17,371 nucleotides of DNA, from contig SLGN01000111.1 of NCBI GenBank assembly GCA_007123695.1, positions 1 through 17,371 on the forward strand, written 5' to 3'. Positions 1 through 7,734 of this stretch are shown here, piece by piece (within the stretch, counting starts at the first letter, position 1; each line of letters starts with the position of its first letter). Both the position numbers and the translations under genes were made by a program. The notes under the pieces were generated by a model. It made no database searches. It was not told where the DNA came from and was given only the letters and a program-made list of their open reading frames with translations. The stretch is from Verrucomicrobiales bacterium (GTDB lineage: Bacteria > Verrucomicrobiota > Verrucomicrobiia > Verrucomicrobiales > DEV007).

Positions 1-1493
1 CCCTCGGGCGCAGGGGATGGGTCCAGCGCTTTCTGGACGAGGTCGTCGGCGACAGGCGGGCCAGTTTCGTCGGCTTCCCGATCGAGCCGCGGAAGCGACG
101 CGACGAAGACGGTGGATTCCCCGGGCACGGATTCGGCACGCAGGGTTCCGCCGTGCGCTTCGACGATCCGGAAGCAGATGCTCAGCCCGAGCCCGGTGCC
201 CTGTCCGACCTCCTTGGTGGTGTAGAAAGGGTCGAAAATGCGCTGCAGGGCGTCGGGTTCGATGCCGCGCCCGTTGTCGCGCACGGACAGCTGGACCATC
301 CCGCCGACCCGCCGCCCCGTGATTTCGATGCGCTTTTCGGGCTTGTCCGGATCCATGGACTGAATGGAGTTCTGGATCAGGTTGATCATCACCTGGGCGA
401 TCTGGTTCTTGACCCCGCTGACGCGCAGTCCCGGCGCGAAGTCGATCGACAACTCAATGCCCGCCAGCTCGAGCTCCTTGCCGAGCATGCGCAGGGCGAC
501 CTGCACCGCATCCATCGGCTCGAAGGGCGCGGTCGCCTCGCCCGATTTGTGGGAAAACTCCCGGAGCTCGCTCACGATGACCTTCATCCGCTCGATGCTG
601 TCCTGGATGTCGTCGATGGCGTCGGGGACGAGCGGCCCGAGTTCGTGCCCCTTGAGCTGCTTTCGTAGAAGGTAGAGGGCTTGGTTGGAGTAGTTGAGCG
701 GATTCCCGATCTCGTGGATGACCCCGGCGCAGAGCTGGCCGAGAGACGCCATTTTTTCGGACTGGATGAGCTGCCGCTCCGTCTCCTTGAGGTCACGAAG
801 GGCCTTCTGCAGTTGGCTGCGCTGCTGCCTCAGCACGGATCGCTGCCGCCGCAGCCGGTCCCGCGCGGCGAACTCGCTGATCCGCAACCTCTGGTGGGCC
901 AGGCAGCCGAGCACGATGACGATGCCCTGGGCCGCCAGAAAGATGCAGTTGTTCACGAAATTGGCCGAGGTGCGCACGTCCATGCCGCCGAAGACAGCGG
1001 GGACCGAGGCGGTCAGATACATCAGCCCGACCATGCCCACGGCGATGAGGGCCTCGCGGAAGGTCCAATGGAAGACGAAGCCGATCGCCACGATGACGAG
1101 GGTGAGCCCGGCGTAATAGGGAGTGCCCGGATCCCACGAATAGTAGATCATCAGGGAGATGAAAAAGGCGGGAATAAGGGGCAGCACCACGGTGAAGGTG
1201 CGGTAGCACCGCTTGCCCAGCTTCGAACGGATGAGCAGGAAGAGCCCCAGGGCCGACGCCGTGCAGAGAATCCGAAGCAGCAGAAAGCGGGCGAAATGCT
1301 CGGGATAGACGAAATAGTCGAGAACCGAAAAGGTTGGCACCATGAAAATGATCAAAAAGGAGATCAGCTTCTGGTTCGAGAGAGTCGCTCGGCGCTCCTC
1401 GGCCTGCATGACTTTCGACGCGAATGCCGTCAGCGTCGGTTTCGACTGCTGAATCGCTGTCATTCGAAGGTCGTGATGGGAATGCGGCTCCAT
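1..1493 (-). CDS. Membrane sensor histidine kinase, partial (C-terminal end beyond window)
   Basis: This gene has no stop inside the window; 497 codons are visible and it runs off the left edge. Residues about 43-200 hold six hydrophobic segments (near 43-62, 70-88, 99-118, 127-143, 148-168, 180-199), forming a membrane sensor of unknown ligand. A charged, Gln/Arg-rich probable coiled coil follows (about 210-247). The dimerisation/phosphoacceptor helix carries the H-box HEIGNPLN with His260. The ATPase domain shows the N-box NLIQNSIQSM (371-380), the G1 box DNGRGIEP (407-414) and the G2 box GTGLGLSI (432-439). It should autophosphorylate His260 and pass the phosphate to a response regulator, which is not in this window. 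A short acidic/proline-rich tail begins after about residue 470, so the protein may end soon or continue into a receiver domain. I chose ATG 1493 because AGGG lies five bases upstream; ATG 1463 is the alternative. Confidence 0.93.
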   Translation of the reverse strand, partial: MEPHSHHDLRMTAIQQSKPTLTAFASKVMQAEERRATLSNQKLISFLIIFMVPTFSVLDYFVYPEHFARFLLLRILCTASALGLFLLIRSKLGKRCYRTFTVVLPLIPAFFISLMIYYSWDPGTPYYAGLTLVIVAIGFVFHWTFREALIAVGMVGLMYLTASVPAVFGGMDVRTSANFVNNCIFLAAQGIVIVLGCLAHQRLRISEFAARDRLRRQRSVLRQQRSQLQKALRDLKETERQLIQSEKMASLGQLCAGVIHEIGNPLNYSNQALYLLRKQLKGHELGPLVPDAIDDIQDSIERMKVIVSELREFSHKSGEATAPFEPMDAVQVALRMLGKELELAGIELSIDFAPGLRVSGVKNQIAQVMINLIQNSIQSMDPDKPEKRIEITGRRVGGMVQLSVRDNGRGIEPDALQRIFDPFYTTKEVGQGTGLGLSICFRIVEAHGGTLRAESVPGESTVFVASLPRLDREADETGPPVADDLVQKALDPSPAPE

Positions 1494-1502
1494 CAATACC
1501 CT

Positions 1503-1530
1503 AAATTTACAGAATTTTATGGAATTTACA
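1503..1530. repeat. Direct repeat AATTTACA, two copies
   Basis: AATTTACA occurs at 1504-1511 and again at 1523-1530, 19 bases apart start to start, bracketing the proposed -10 box of the histidine kinase promoter. The spacing is close to two helical turns, so a regulator could bind both from one face. With AT-rich sequence, chance recurrence is possible. Confidence 0.4.
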
Positions 1531-1543
1531 AATCTTCCCTCAA
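1514..1543 (-). promoter_or_regulatory. Candidate sigma70 promoter for the histidine kinase
   Basis: Read on the minus strand, TTGAGG (1543-1538) is followed after 18 bases by TAAAAT (1519-1514), a 4/6 and a 5/6 match to the -35 and -10 consensus. Transcription would begin near 1507, giving a leader of about 14 bases. The surrounding 60 bases are strikingly AT-rich for this genome. The assignment rests on pattern only. Confidence 0.45.
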
Positions 1544-1646
1544 AAAAGGTTCGATCTGCCATTATTCAGCGCCGAGATTCCGCCTTTACCATGAGATTCT
1601 TCAATGCGAGATGCTTCGAACTGCGTGAATCCGCCAAAGGCGCGTT

Positions 1647-1675
1647 TTGAGCAAACGGGAGACCAGAACTATCTT
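1647..1675 (+). promoter_or_regulatory. Candidate sigma70 promoter for the 1748-7577 operon
   Basis: TTGAGC (1647-1652) and TATCTT (1670-1675) are separated by 17 bases; each matches 4/6 of consensus. Transcription would start near 1682, leaving a leader of about 65 bases before the ATG at 1748. The same -35 hexamer TTGAGC is found ahead of gspE. This is a weak match and is not tested. Confidence 0.35.
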
Positions 1676-1747
1676 AGAACTGAGCGGATTTTTGAACCTT
1701 CTGCCCGATGCGGCAGCCTCCCTTCCCTTCCGCCACCCGCCGATTCG

Positions 1748-4363
1748 ATGAACCTTTCTCCGACAGTTTTCCCAACGGTCCTGGCCGGGATGCTACTGGC
1801 TGCCTCCCCCTCGCTCCATGCCGACGAGGGCGCGGGGACGGTCTCGTTCGATCACGAGGTGCTGCCCATTCTCAAGACTCATTGCTTCCACTGCCACGGC
1901 GAAGAGGAAAAGCTGCGCGGCGGTCTCGATCTCCGCTTTGCTTCGCTCATCCGCAAGGGCGGGGACTCGGGCAGCGTGCTCGCCGAAGGCGACCGTGGGG
2001 CCAGTCGGCTCTACCAAGTGCTCGTCGATGGCGAGATGCCTCCCGACGAGGAAAAGCGCCTCTCCGCCGAGGAAATCGAGACGGTGGGCCGCTGGATCGA
2101 AGGCGGGGCCCTCGTCGTCGAAGCGGAACCCGATCCTCTGCCCGCGCCGGGAGAGTTCCACATCTTCCCCGGCGAGCGGGCCCACTGGGCCTTCCAACCG
2201 GTCCGCCGCCCGGAGCCACCTGCGGACCAAGGCGACGACACCCACCCGATCGACGCCTTTGTGGGGACGGCGCTTTCCGCCAGCGGACTCGACTTCTCGC
2301 CCGAAGCCGACCGCCCCACCCTGCTGCGCCGGGCCGCCCTCACCCTGACGGGCCTGCCCCCGACGCCGGAAGAGGTACACGCCTTCGTCGAGGACAGCTC
2401 GCCCGACGCGTGGGATCGGGTCCTCGACCGGCTGCTCGAGTCGCCGCACTACGGCGAGCGCTGGGGCCGCCACTGGCTCGACGTGGCCGGCTACGCCGAC
2501 AGCGAGGGCTACAACGACCGGGACGATCTCCGGCCCGACTCGTGGGGCTACCGCGACTACGTCATCCGCGCCTTCAACGCGGACAAGCCGTGGGACCGGT
2601 TTCTCGTCGAGCAGATCGCGGGCGACGAACTCGCCGGGGTGACGCACGCCAACGCCCAGGGCAAGGCCAACGCCGACCCCGAGATCCGCGAGCTGCTCAC
2701 AGCGACCGGATATCTGCGCCAAGCGCCCGACGGCACCGGCTCCCGGCCCGACGATCCCGACGAGGCTAGGGAAATGGTCGTCAACGAGACGGTGAACATC
2801 GTCGCCTCTTCCCTGCTGGGCGTGACCGTGGGCTGCGCGCAATGCCACGACCACCGATTCGACCCCGTGCCCCAGACGGACTTCTTCCGGATGCGGGCGG
2901 TCTTCGAGCCGGTCTACGATCCCGAGAACTGGCGCCAGCCCAACGCCCGCCGCGCCGCCCTCATCTCCGCCGAGGACAAGGCCGTCGCCGACGAGATCGA
3001 GGCGCGGGCGAAGGAGGTCGAGGCCCGCTACATCGAGGAGATGGAGCGCGTCGTGCGCGTCGTCTTCGAGCGGGAGCTCGCCCAGATCCCGGAGGCGGAA
3101 AGAGACTTCGCCCGCGAGGCCTACGAGACGCCCGTCGCCGAGCGCAGCGAGGCGCAAAAGGAGCTGCTCGCCGACAGGTATCCGGCAGTGAACGTGCAGC
3201 GCTCGCGGATCCATCTCTTCCTTTCCAAATACGAAGACGGCGAGGAACTGCGCAAGGGCTACGAAGCCCTCAAGGAGGAAATGGACGCGCTGCGAGCCGA
3301 GAAGCCCCAGCCCGAATACATCCGCGTCGCGACCGAGGACACCAAGAACGTTCCGGGGACGCGGCTCTTCCACCGGGGCGATCCGACCTCGCCCGTCGGC
3401 GACCCGCTGCCTCCCGGCGACCTTGCCGTGCTCGGCGGGATCGACTTTCCGCTCGACGACGACAGCCTGCCGACCACGGGACGCCGCCTCGCCTACGCGC
3501 GACATCTCGTCGGCGGCGACCACCCCCTCGTCGGACGCGTGCTCGTGAACCGTTTTTGGATGCATCATTTCGGCCGGGGCCTCGTCCCCGATCCCGCCGA
3601 GTTCGGCGTGCGCAGCGCCGGCCCGAGCCATCCCGAGCTGCTCGACTGGCTCGCGTCGGAGTTCGTCGCCCGGGGATGGAGCCTCAAGGAATTCCACCGT
3701 CTCGTCATGAGTTCCCGGACCTGGAAGCAAAGTTCGGCTCCCAACGCGGCGGCCCTGGCGGTGGATTCGGACAACCGCCTGCTGTGGCGCATGGCCCCGC
3801 GCCGTCTCGAGGCCGAATCGGTCCGCGACGCCATCCTCGCGGTGAGCGGCAGCCTCAATCCCGAAGCCTACGGACCGCCCGTGCCGGTGGCGCCGGACGA
3901 AGGCGGCCTGTTCTCGGTGGGCGGAGGCTCCGTCTCGGAAGACCGCGCCGAGCTGCGCCGCTCGGTCTACGTGCAGCAGCGCCGCACCCAGCCCGTCGCC
4001 ATGCTGGAGGCCTTCGACGCCCCCCGCATGGAGCCGAACTGCGAGCGGCGCGTGAGTTCGACGGTGGCGACCCAGGCCCTCGAGCTGATGAACGGCAGCT
4101 TCGTCCTCGCGCGTTCCGAGGAACTCGCCTCCCGCCTGCTCGAGGAGTTTGGAGATCCGTCCGCCACCGAAGGGCTCGTCGAGCAGGCCTGGACCGCCGC
4201 CTTCGGCACCGTGCCGGACGAAACGCAGCGCGCCGATCTCGCCTATTTCCTCGAGACGCAGACGAAGCTCCTCGAGGCGAACGGCGACGACGCGGCTCGG
4301 CTCGCCCTCGCCAGCCTTTGCCAGGTGCTGTTCCAGACCAACCAATTCCTCTACATCGAGTAG
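1748..4363 (+). CDS. PSCyt1 / DUF1549 / DUF1553 exported haem protein
   Basis: The 871-residue product starts with a Sec-type signal peptide (about 1-25, ending SLHADEG). The open frame extends upstream to 1604, but that stretch looks non-coding, so I start at ATG 1748. A planctomycete-type cytochrome c domain (PSCyt1) has the haem-binding motif CFHCH at 46-50. DUF1549 (PSCyt2) spans about 165-370 and ends with a second CxxCH, CAQCH at 363-367, in the usual VGCAQCHDHRFDP context. A long Glu/Arg-rich, probably coiled-coil, section occupies about 410-530. DUF1553 (PSD1) follows from about 575 to 830, with the typical LVNRFWMHHFGRGLV stretch. Such proteins are nearly always encoded next to DUF1501 proteins, as here. 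They are thought to be periplasmic redox or degradation proteins, but no reaction is established. It heads a three-gene operon with a 60-base gap to the next gene. Confidence 0.93.
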   Translation: MNLSPTVFPTVLAGMLLAASPSLHADEGAGTVSFDHEVLPILKTHCFHCHGEEEKLRGGLDLRFASLIRKGGDSGSVLAEGDRGASRLYQVLVDGEMPPDEEKRLSAEEIETVGRWIEGGALVVEAEPDPLPAPGEFHIFPGERAHWAFQPVRRPEPPADQGDDTHPIDAFVGTALSASGLDFSPEADRPTLLRRAALTLTGLPPTPEEVHAFVEDSSPDAWDRVLDRLLESPHYGERWGRHWLDVAGYADSEGYNDRDDLRPDSWGYRDYVIRAFNADKPWDRFLVEQIAGDELAGVTHANAQGKANADPEIRELLTATGYLRQAPDGTGSRPDDPDEAREMVVNETVNIVASSLLGVTVGCAQCHDHRFDPVPQTDFFRMRAVFEPVYDPENWRQPNARRAALISAEDKAVADEIEARAKEVEARYIEEMERVVRVVFERELAQIPEAERDFAREAYETPVAERSEAQKELLADRYPAVNVQRSRIHLFLSKYEDGEELRKGYEALKEEMDALRAEKPQPEYIRVATEDTKNVPGTRLFHRGDPTSPVGDPLPPGDLAVLGGIDFPLDDDSLPTTGRRLAYARHLVGGDHPLVGRVLVNRFWMHHFGRGLVPDPAEFGVRSAGPSHPELLDWLASEFVARGWSLKEFHRLVMSSRTWKQSSAPNAAALAVDSDNRLLWRMAPRRLEAESVRDAILAVSGSLNPEAYGPPVPVAPDEGGLFSVGGGSVSEDRAELRRSVYVQQRRTQPVAMLEAFDAPRMEPNCERRVSSTVATQALELMNGSFVLARSEELASRLLEEFGDPSATEGLVEQAWTAAFGTVPDETQRADLAYFLETQTKLLEANGDDAARLALASLCQVLFQTNQFLYIE

Positions 4364-4423
4364 GGAGGCGCAACGCTCCCTCCTTCGACCTTTCCCACCT
4401 TTCCCCACGCCCCCCCTGACGCC

Positions 4424-5878
4424 ATGAAGACGAAGCCCGACCTCTCGCGAAGCAGCCGCCGCCATTTCCTCGCGCGCAACGCGCTCGGCGTCTCCTCGCT
4501 CGCGGCGACCTGGCTGCTCAAGCAGGAGGCGCTGCTCGCCGCGACCGACCCTGCCATGCCGGCGCTGCAGAAGCCCGACCACGATCTGCTGCCGAAAAGC
4601 CCCCTCGCCCCGCCCCGGGCGCAGGCCATGATTTCGATCTTCACCGGCGGCGGGCCGAGCCACCACGACCTGTTCGACTTCAAGCCGATGCTCGACAAGT
4701 ACGCCGGGGAAAAGTTCCCCGGGAGCGACATCAAGTACGACAACGCCGGCCAGGCCACGTCCATCGTGATGCCGACGAAGTGGAAGTTCAACCGCCGCGG
4801 CGAATGCGGAATGGAGATCAACGACACGCTGCTGCCCCATTTCGCCGAGATCGTCGACGAGGTCACCCTGGTCCGCTCGATGCACCTGCCCGACATCCGC
4901 AACCACGTGTCGGGGATGCGGGCGATGACGACCGGCCGCGGTCCCGAGGGCCATCCCACTCTCGGCAGTTGGATCACCTACGGTCTCGGCGCCGAGTCGC
5001 GCAATCTGCCCGCCTTCGTCGCCCTCGTCCTCGGCAACAACCCTCCCGGCTCGCCCTTCTGGGACAGCCGCCAGCTTCCCTCGCTCTACCAGGGCACGGT
5101 GGTGCGCGAGACCGAGCCGCGCATCGCCAACTTGCAGCCGGCCAAGCATCTCGCCGGAGCCCCGCAGGAAAACCAGCTCGACCTGCTCGACCGGCTCAAC
5201 CGCGCCCACCTCGAGGCGCGGCCGGGCGAGGACGATCTCGCCGCACGCCTCGCCAGCTACGGACTCGCCGCGCGCATGCAGACCGAAGCCGCCGACGCCC
5301 TCGACCTTTCGCAGGAAAGCGAGGCCACCAAGAAACTCTACGGGCTCGACGATTCCGAGACCCGGCGCATGGGCGAGGCCTGCCTGCTCGCACGCCGCCT
5401 CGTCGAGCGGGGGGTGCGCTTCGTGCAGATCTGGAACTACGGCTGGGACATGCACGAGAACATCTTCTCCTCGCTTGAGCGCGCCTGCGGCCGCGCCGAC
5501 AAGCCCGCCGCCGGCCTCGTCAAGGACCTAAAGGGGCGCGGGCTCCTCGACACCACCCTCGTCCAATGGGGCGGGGAAATGGGGCGCCTCCCGGTGGTGC
5601 AGGACCGCGGGGCCGGTCGCCAGCCCGGCCGCGACCACAACACCGAAGGCTTCTCCATCTGGATGGCCGGAGGGGGGATGAAGCGCGGCCACGTCCACGG
5701 CGCCACCGACGAGTTCGGCCACCGCGCCGTCGAGGACGTCGTGACCCAGCACGACTTCCACGCCACCCTGCTCCACCTCTTCGGCCTCGACCACGAGCAC
5801 CTCTCCTACGAGCACAACGGCCAGGCCGTCTCCCTCGTCGACGGCAAGGGCTCGGTCGTCTCGAAGATGCTCGCCTGA
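4424..5878 (+). CDS. DUF1501 protein, Tat-exported, sulfatase/phosphatase-fold
   Basis: This 484-residue protein has a twin-arginine-type leader: RSSRRHFLARNALG near residues 8-21, followed by a short hydrophobic stretch. It therefore probably folds in the cytoplasm before export. The DUF1501 family belongs to the alkaline phosphatase/sulfatase superfamily. Its usual blocks are all present: GGGPSHHDLFDFKP near 67-80, RNHVSGMRAMTTGR near 160-173, WDMHEN, LVQWGGEMGRLP, GRDHNTEGFSIWMAGGG, ATDEFGHRAVED and the final LFGLDHEHLSYEHNG. The conserved Asp and His residues are compatible with a metal site. Length is normal and no frameshift is seen. It is co-transcribed with the DUF1553 gene upstream (60-base gap) and the DUF2961 gene downstream (40-base gap). 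No substrate is known; 'sulfatase' is a fold-based label only. Confidence 0.93.
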   Translation: MKTKPDLSRSSRRHFLARNALGVSSLAATWLLKQEALLAATDPAMPALQKPDHDLLPKSPLAPPRAQAMISIFTGGGPSHHDLFDFKPMLDKYAGEKFPGSDIKYDNAGQATSIVMPTKWKFNRRGECGMEINDTLLPHFAEIVDEVTLVRSMHLPDIRNHVSGMRAMTTGRGPEGHPTLGSWITYGLGAESRNLPAFVALVLGNNPPGSPFWDSRQLPSLYQGTVVRETEPRIANLQPAKHLAGAPQENQLDLLDRLNRAHLEARPGEDDLAARLASYGLAARMQTEAADALDLSQESEATKKLYGLDDSETRRMGEACLLARRLVERGVRFVQIWNYGWDMHENIFSSLERACGRADKPAAGLVKDLKGRGLLDTTLVQWGGEMGRLPVVQDRGAGRQPGRDHNTEGFSIWMAGGGMKRGHVHGATDEFGHRAVEDVVTQHDFHATLLHLFGLDHEHLSYEHNGQAVSLVDGKGSVVSKMLA

Positions 5879-5918
5879 GGCCGGTCTCCGGACCGAGCGC
5901 CGCTGAATCCTCCAAGCC

Positions 5919-7577
5919 ATGGCAGACGGAACCTCGGTACGGAAAAGACAAGGTGCGGGACCGCCCGTCGCCTTGCTTGCCACCGCCGTCCTCGCCTGCC
6001 TCGCCGTTCCCGGTCCGCCCGCACCGGCGCAGGAACCCGCAGCAGCCCCCGCCGCCTTCGACCCCTTCGACTGGGGCCTGAAGCTGCCGAAACGGGCGGT
6101 ACCGCGCCGGGCGAGCCGATATTTCGCCTTCAAAGGGCCCGGACCGACGACCCTGGTCGAGATGGAAGGTCCCGGCTGCATCCGCCGCATCTGGATCACC
6201 GGCGGCAACATCGGGCGCAGCGCGGTGCTCCGGGTCTACTTCGACGGCGAGCCGGTTCCCTACGTCGAGGCGCCCCTCGGCGACTTCTTCGGGGCGATGC
6301 ACAATCTCATGGCAGACCGCTATCCCCACGACCACGCCCGGCGCGAAGCGCCCTACGGCGAGGCCTACACGGTGAACACCCCCTTTCTCGCGATCAAGCC
6401 CAAGAACGGCTTCACCGCCTACTTCCCCATGCCCTACGCCAGTTCCGCGCGGGTCGAGGTCGTCGGCGGCGAGCGCAACACCAGCCTCTACTACCTGATC
6501 GACTGGCACGAATACCCCGGCCAGGAGATGGAGGAGCCGATGCGCTTCTCGGCCCGCTGGCGGCGCGAGTCGCCGGTTCGCGACTACACCGACGACTACA
6601 TCGTCCTCGACGCCGACGGGCCGGGGCGGCTCGTCGGCTTCGTCTACGCGGTCGACATGCTGGTCAGCCGCGAGCAAATGCGCTGGAGCCATGCCGGCGC
6701 CGACAGCATCTATATCGACGGCGACGGCGAACATCCCGCCTACCTCCGCGGGATCGGAGGCGAGGACTCCTTTGGCACCTCCTACTCGGGCGGCGACTAC
6801 CTCCCGCAGAGTTCGCTCTACTCCGACATGCCCTTCTACGTCCAGCAAGACGACGAAGGCATGCGGCAGAAGCTGGTCGGCTACCGCTTCTTCGTCAACG
6901 AGCGCATCGACTTCGAGAAATCGGTCCACATGCGCTTCGGGGCGCGCTCGCACGACATCTCCTCGATGGTCTACTGGTATGCAGCCTCGCCGGTGCGGCC
7001 TTTCTTCGAGATGCCGCCGGAAGAGCGGCGCCTCCCTGGCTCGGAGATCGCGCGGGGCGAATTCGACCTCGAGCTGCTGGACACCGGCTCGTGGTCGCTG
7101 GCGGGTCCCTTCGGACTGGAGGCGGAAATCGCGCCGCCAGCGCCACAGCACGCCGGAGCGCCGGATGGCTACCTCGGGCAGCCGTGGCAGCCCTTCCGGT
7201 CGATCCGCGGTTTCGTCGAGTTCAACCACGTCTTCCGGCCCGATCCCAGCAACGACAACTCGCCCACCGTCGAAGGCTACGCGGTGGCCCAGGCCATCCT
7301 CGTCGCGCCCGCCGCCGGAGCCGGCGAGCTCACCTTCGGCTGGAGCGACCGCATGACGGTGCGCATCAACGACGGCGAGCCCGTCGATCTCGGCACCCAG
7401 AAATACCATCGGGGCCGGACCGTCCCGGTCCAGCTGCGCGAGGGGGAAAACACCGTCTCCGTCGTCCTGCGCAACGGACCCCAGGCCGAGAGCTGGGACC
7501 GCGGCGCATGGAACTTCTCCTTCCGCGCCGTGACCTCCGAAGGCAAAGATCTGCTGCCAAGAGCCCCGATGGAGTGA
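5919..7577 (+). CDS. DUF2961 (GH172-type) exported protein with C-terminal beta-sandwich-like domain
   Basis: The 552-residue product has a hydrophobic signal segment at about 17-38 (ending PAPAQ). The DUF2961 domain spans about 55-355. It is recognised by EMEGPGCIRRIWIT (81-94), YFDGEPVPYVEAPLGDFFG (107-125), AYFPMPYASSARV, ARWRRESP, IYIDGDGEHP and GGEDSF with Glu282. Characterised DUF2961 members form family GH172, acting on fructose/arabinose furanosides. Glu282 matches the glutamate of the family's GTGTEDYF block. The preceding WWGEG-type glutamate appears here as alanine (WSHAG, about 256-260), so activity is uncertain. Residues about 380-552 begin with SWSLAGPF and contain GEGELTF-like and REGENTVSVVL-type strands, resembling a carbohydrate-binding beta-sandwich. 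It is last in the operon, 40 bases after the DUF1501 gene, with no Shine-Dalgarno sequence. Confidence 0.85.
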   Translation: MADGTSVRKRQGAGPPVALLATAVLACLAVPGPPAPAQEPAAAPAAFDPFDWGLKLPKRAVPRRASRYFAFKGPGPTTLVEMEGPGCIRRIWITGGNIGRSAVLRVYFDGEPVPYVEAPLGDFFGAMHNLMADRYPHDHARREAPYGEAYTVNTPFLAIKPKNGFTAYFPMPYASSARVEVVGGERNTSLYYLIDWHEYPGQEMEEPMRFSARWRRESPVRDYTDDYIVLDADGPGRLVGFVYAVDMLVSREQMRWSHAGADSIYIDGDGEHPAYLRGIGGEDSFGTSYSGGDYLPQSSLYSDMPFYVQQDDEGMRQKLVGYRFFVNERIDFEKSVHMRFGARSHDISSMVYWYAASPVRPFFEMPPEERRLPGSEIARGEFDLELLDTGSWSLAGPFGLEAEIAPPAPQHAGAPDGYLGQPWQPFRSIRGFVEFNHVFRPDPSNDNSPTVEGYAVAQAILVAPAAGAGELTFGWSDRMTVRINDGEPVDLGTQKYHRGRTVPVQLREGENTVSVVLRNGPQAESWDRGAWNFSFRAVTSEGKDLLPRAPME

Positions 7578-7662
7578 ACAGGGTTGGCTTGCGAATCCAA
7601 CAGGGTTGCCCCCCAACCAACAGGGTCAGGCCGCGGATCCGACAGAGTCGAGCGCCGGTGCT
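7577..7662. repeat. Four phased 20-22 bp imperfect repeats with dyads, upstream of gspE
   Basis: Four adjacent units begin at 7577, 7599, 7619 and 7641 (lengths 22, 20, 22, 22). Three start AACAGGGT and the fourth GACAGAGT; units 1 and 3 end in GAATCC and GGATCC. Each unit carries a small dyad around AGG/AGA. Unit 2 has CAAC-AGG-GTTG (7598-7608) and unit 4 CGAC-AGA-GTCG (7640-7650), a paired change that keeps the symmetry. Unit 1 keeps AAC-AGG-GTT, and unit 3 only AC-AGG-GT. The spacing is near two helical turns. The array starts at the stop codon of the DUF2961 gene and ends 18 bases before the proposed gsp -35 box. It may be an operator array or a repeat-family insertion. Confidence 0.65.
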
Positions 7663-7680
7663 GTTGCGTGAACAAAGGGT

Positions 7681-7708
7681 TTGAGCCACCCCTTCCTTCC
7701 GCTATGCT
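7681..7708 (+). promoter_or_regulatory. Candidate sigma70 promoter for the gspEFGH operon
   Basis: TTGAGC (7681-7686), 16 bases, then TATGCT (7703-7708), each 4/6 to consensus. Transcription would start near 7715, about 20 bases before the ATG at 7735. This argues against using the in-frame TTG at 7681 as the gspE start, since that codon would lie within the -35 box. Confidence 0.45.
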
Positions 7709-7734
7709 ACCGCTCTCGGTCAAGGCCGCGGCAG

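Noticed and set aside
681..1628. 315-codon plus-strand frame over the histidine kinase
   Set aside because: It is antisense to the membrane and HisKA regions of the kinase, whose motifs are unmistakable.
1793..5455. 1220-codon open frame on the minus strand, antisense to the PSCyt and DUF1501 genes
   Set aside because: The translation is rich in Arg, Gly, Glu and His with no domain-like blocks, and both plus-strand genes carry clear motifs. High GC with G/C-ending codons keeps the opposite frame open.
5520..7616. 698-codon minus-strand open frame antisense to the DUF1501 and DUF2961 genes
   Set aside because: Same shadow effect; the plus-strand DUF2961 protein is well supported by conserved blocks.
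7577..7662. Repeat array considered as a CRISPR
   Set aside because: Units are adjacent without spacers of constant length, they are imperfect, and there are no cas genes.
7681..7734. TTG at 7681 as the gspE start
   Set aside because: It adds an Arg/Ser/Pro-rich extension and coincides with the proposed -35 hexamer; ATG 7735 starts a normal N-terminal domain.
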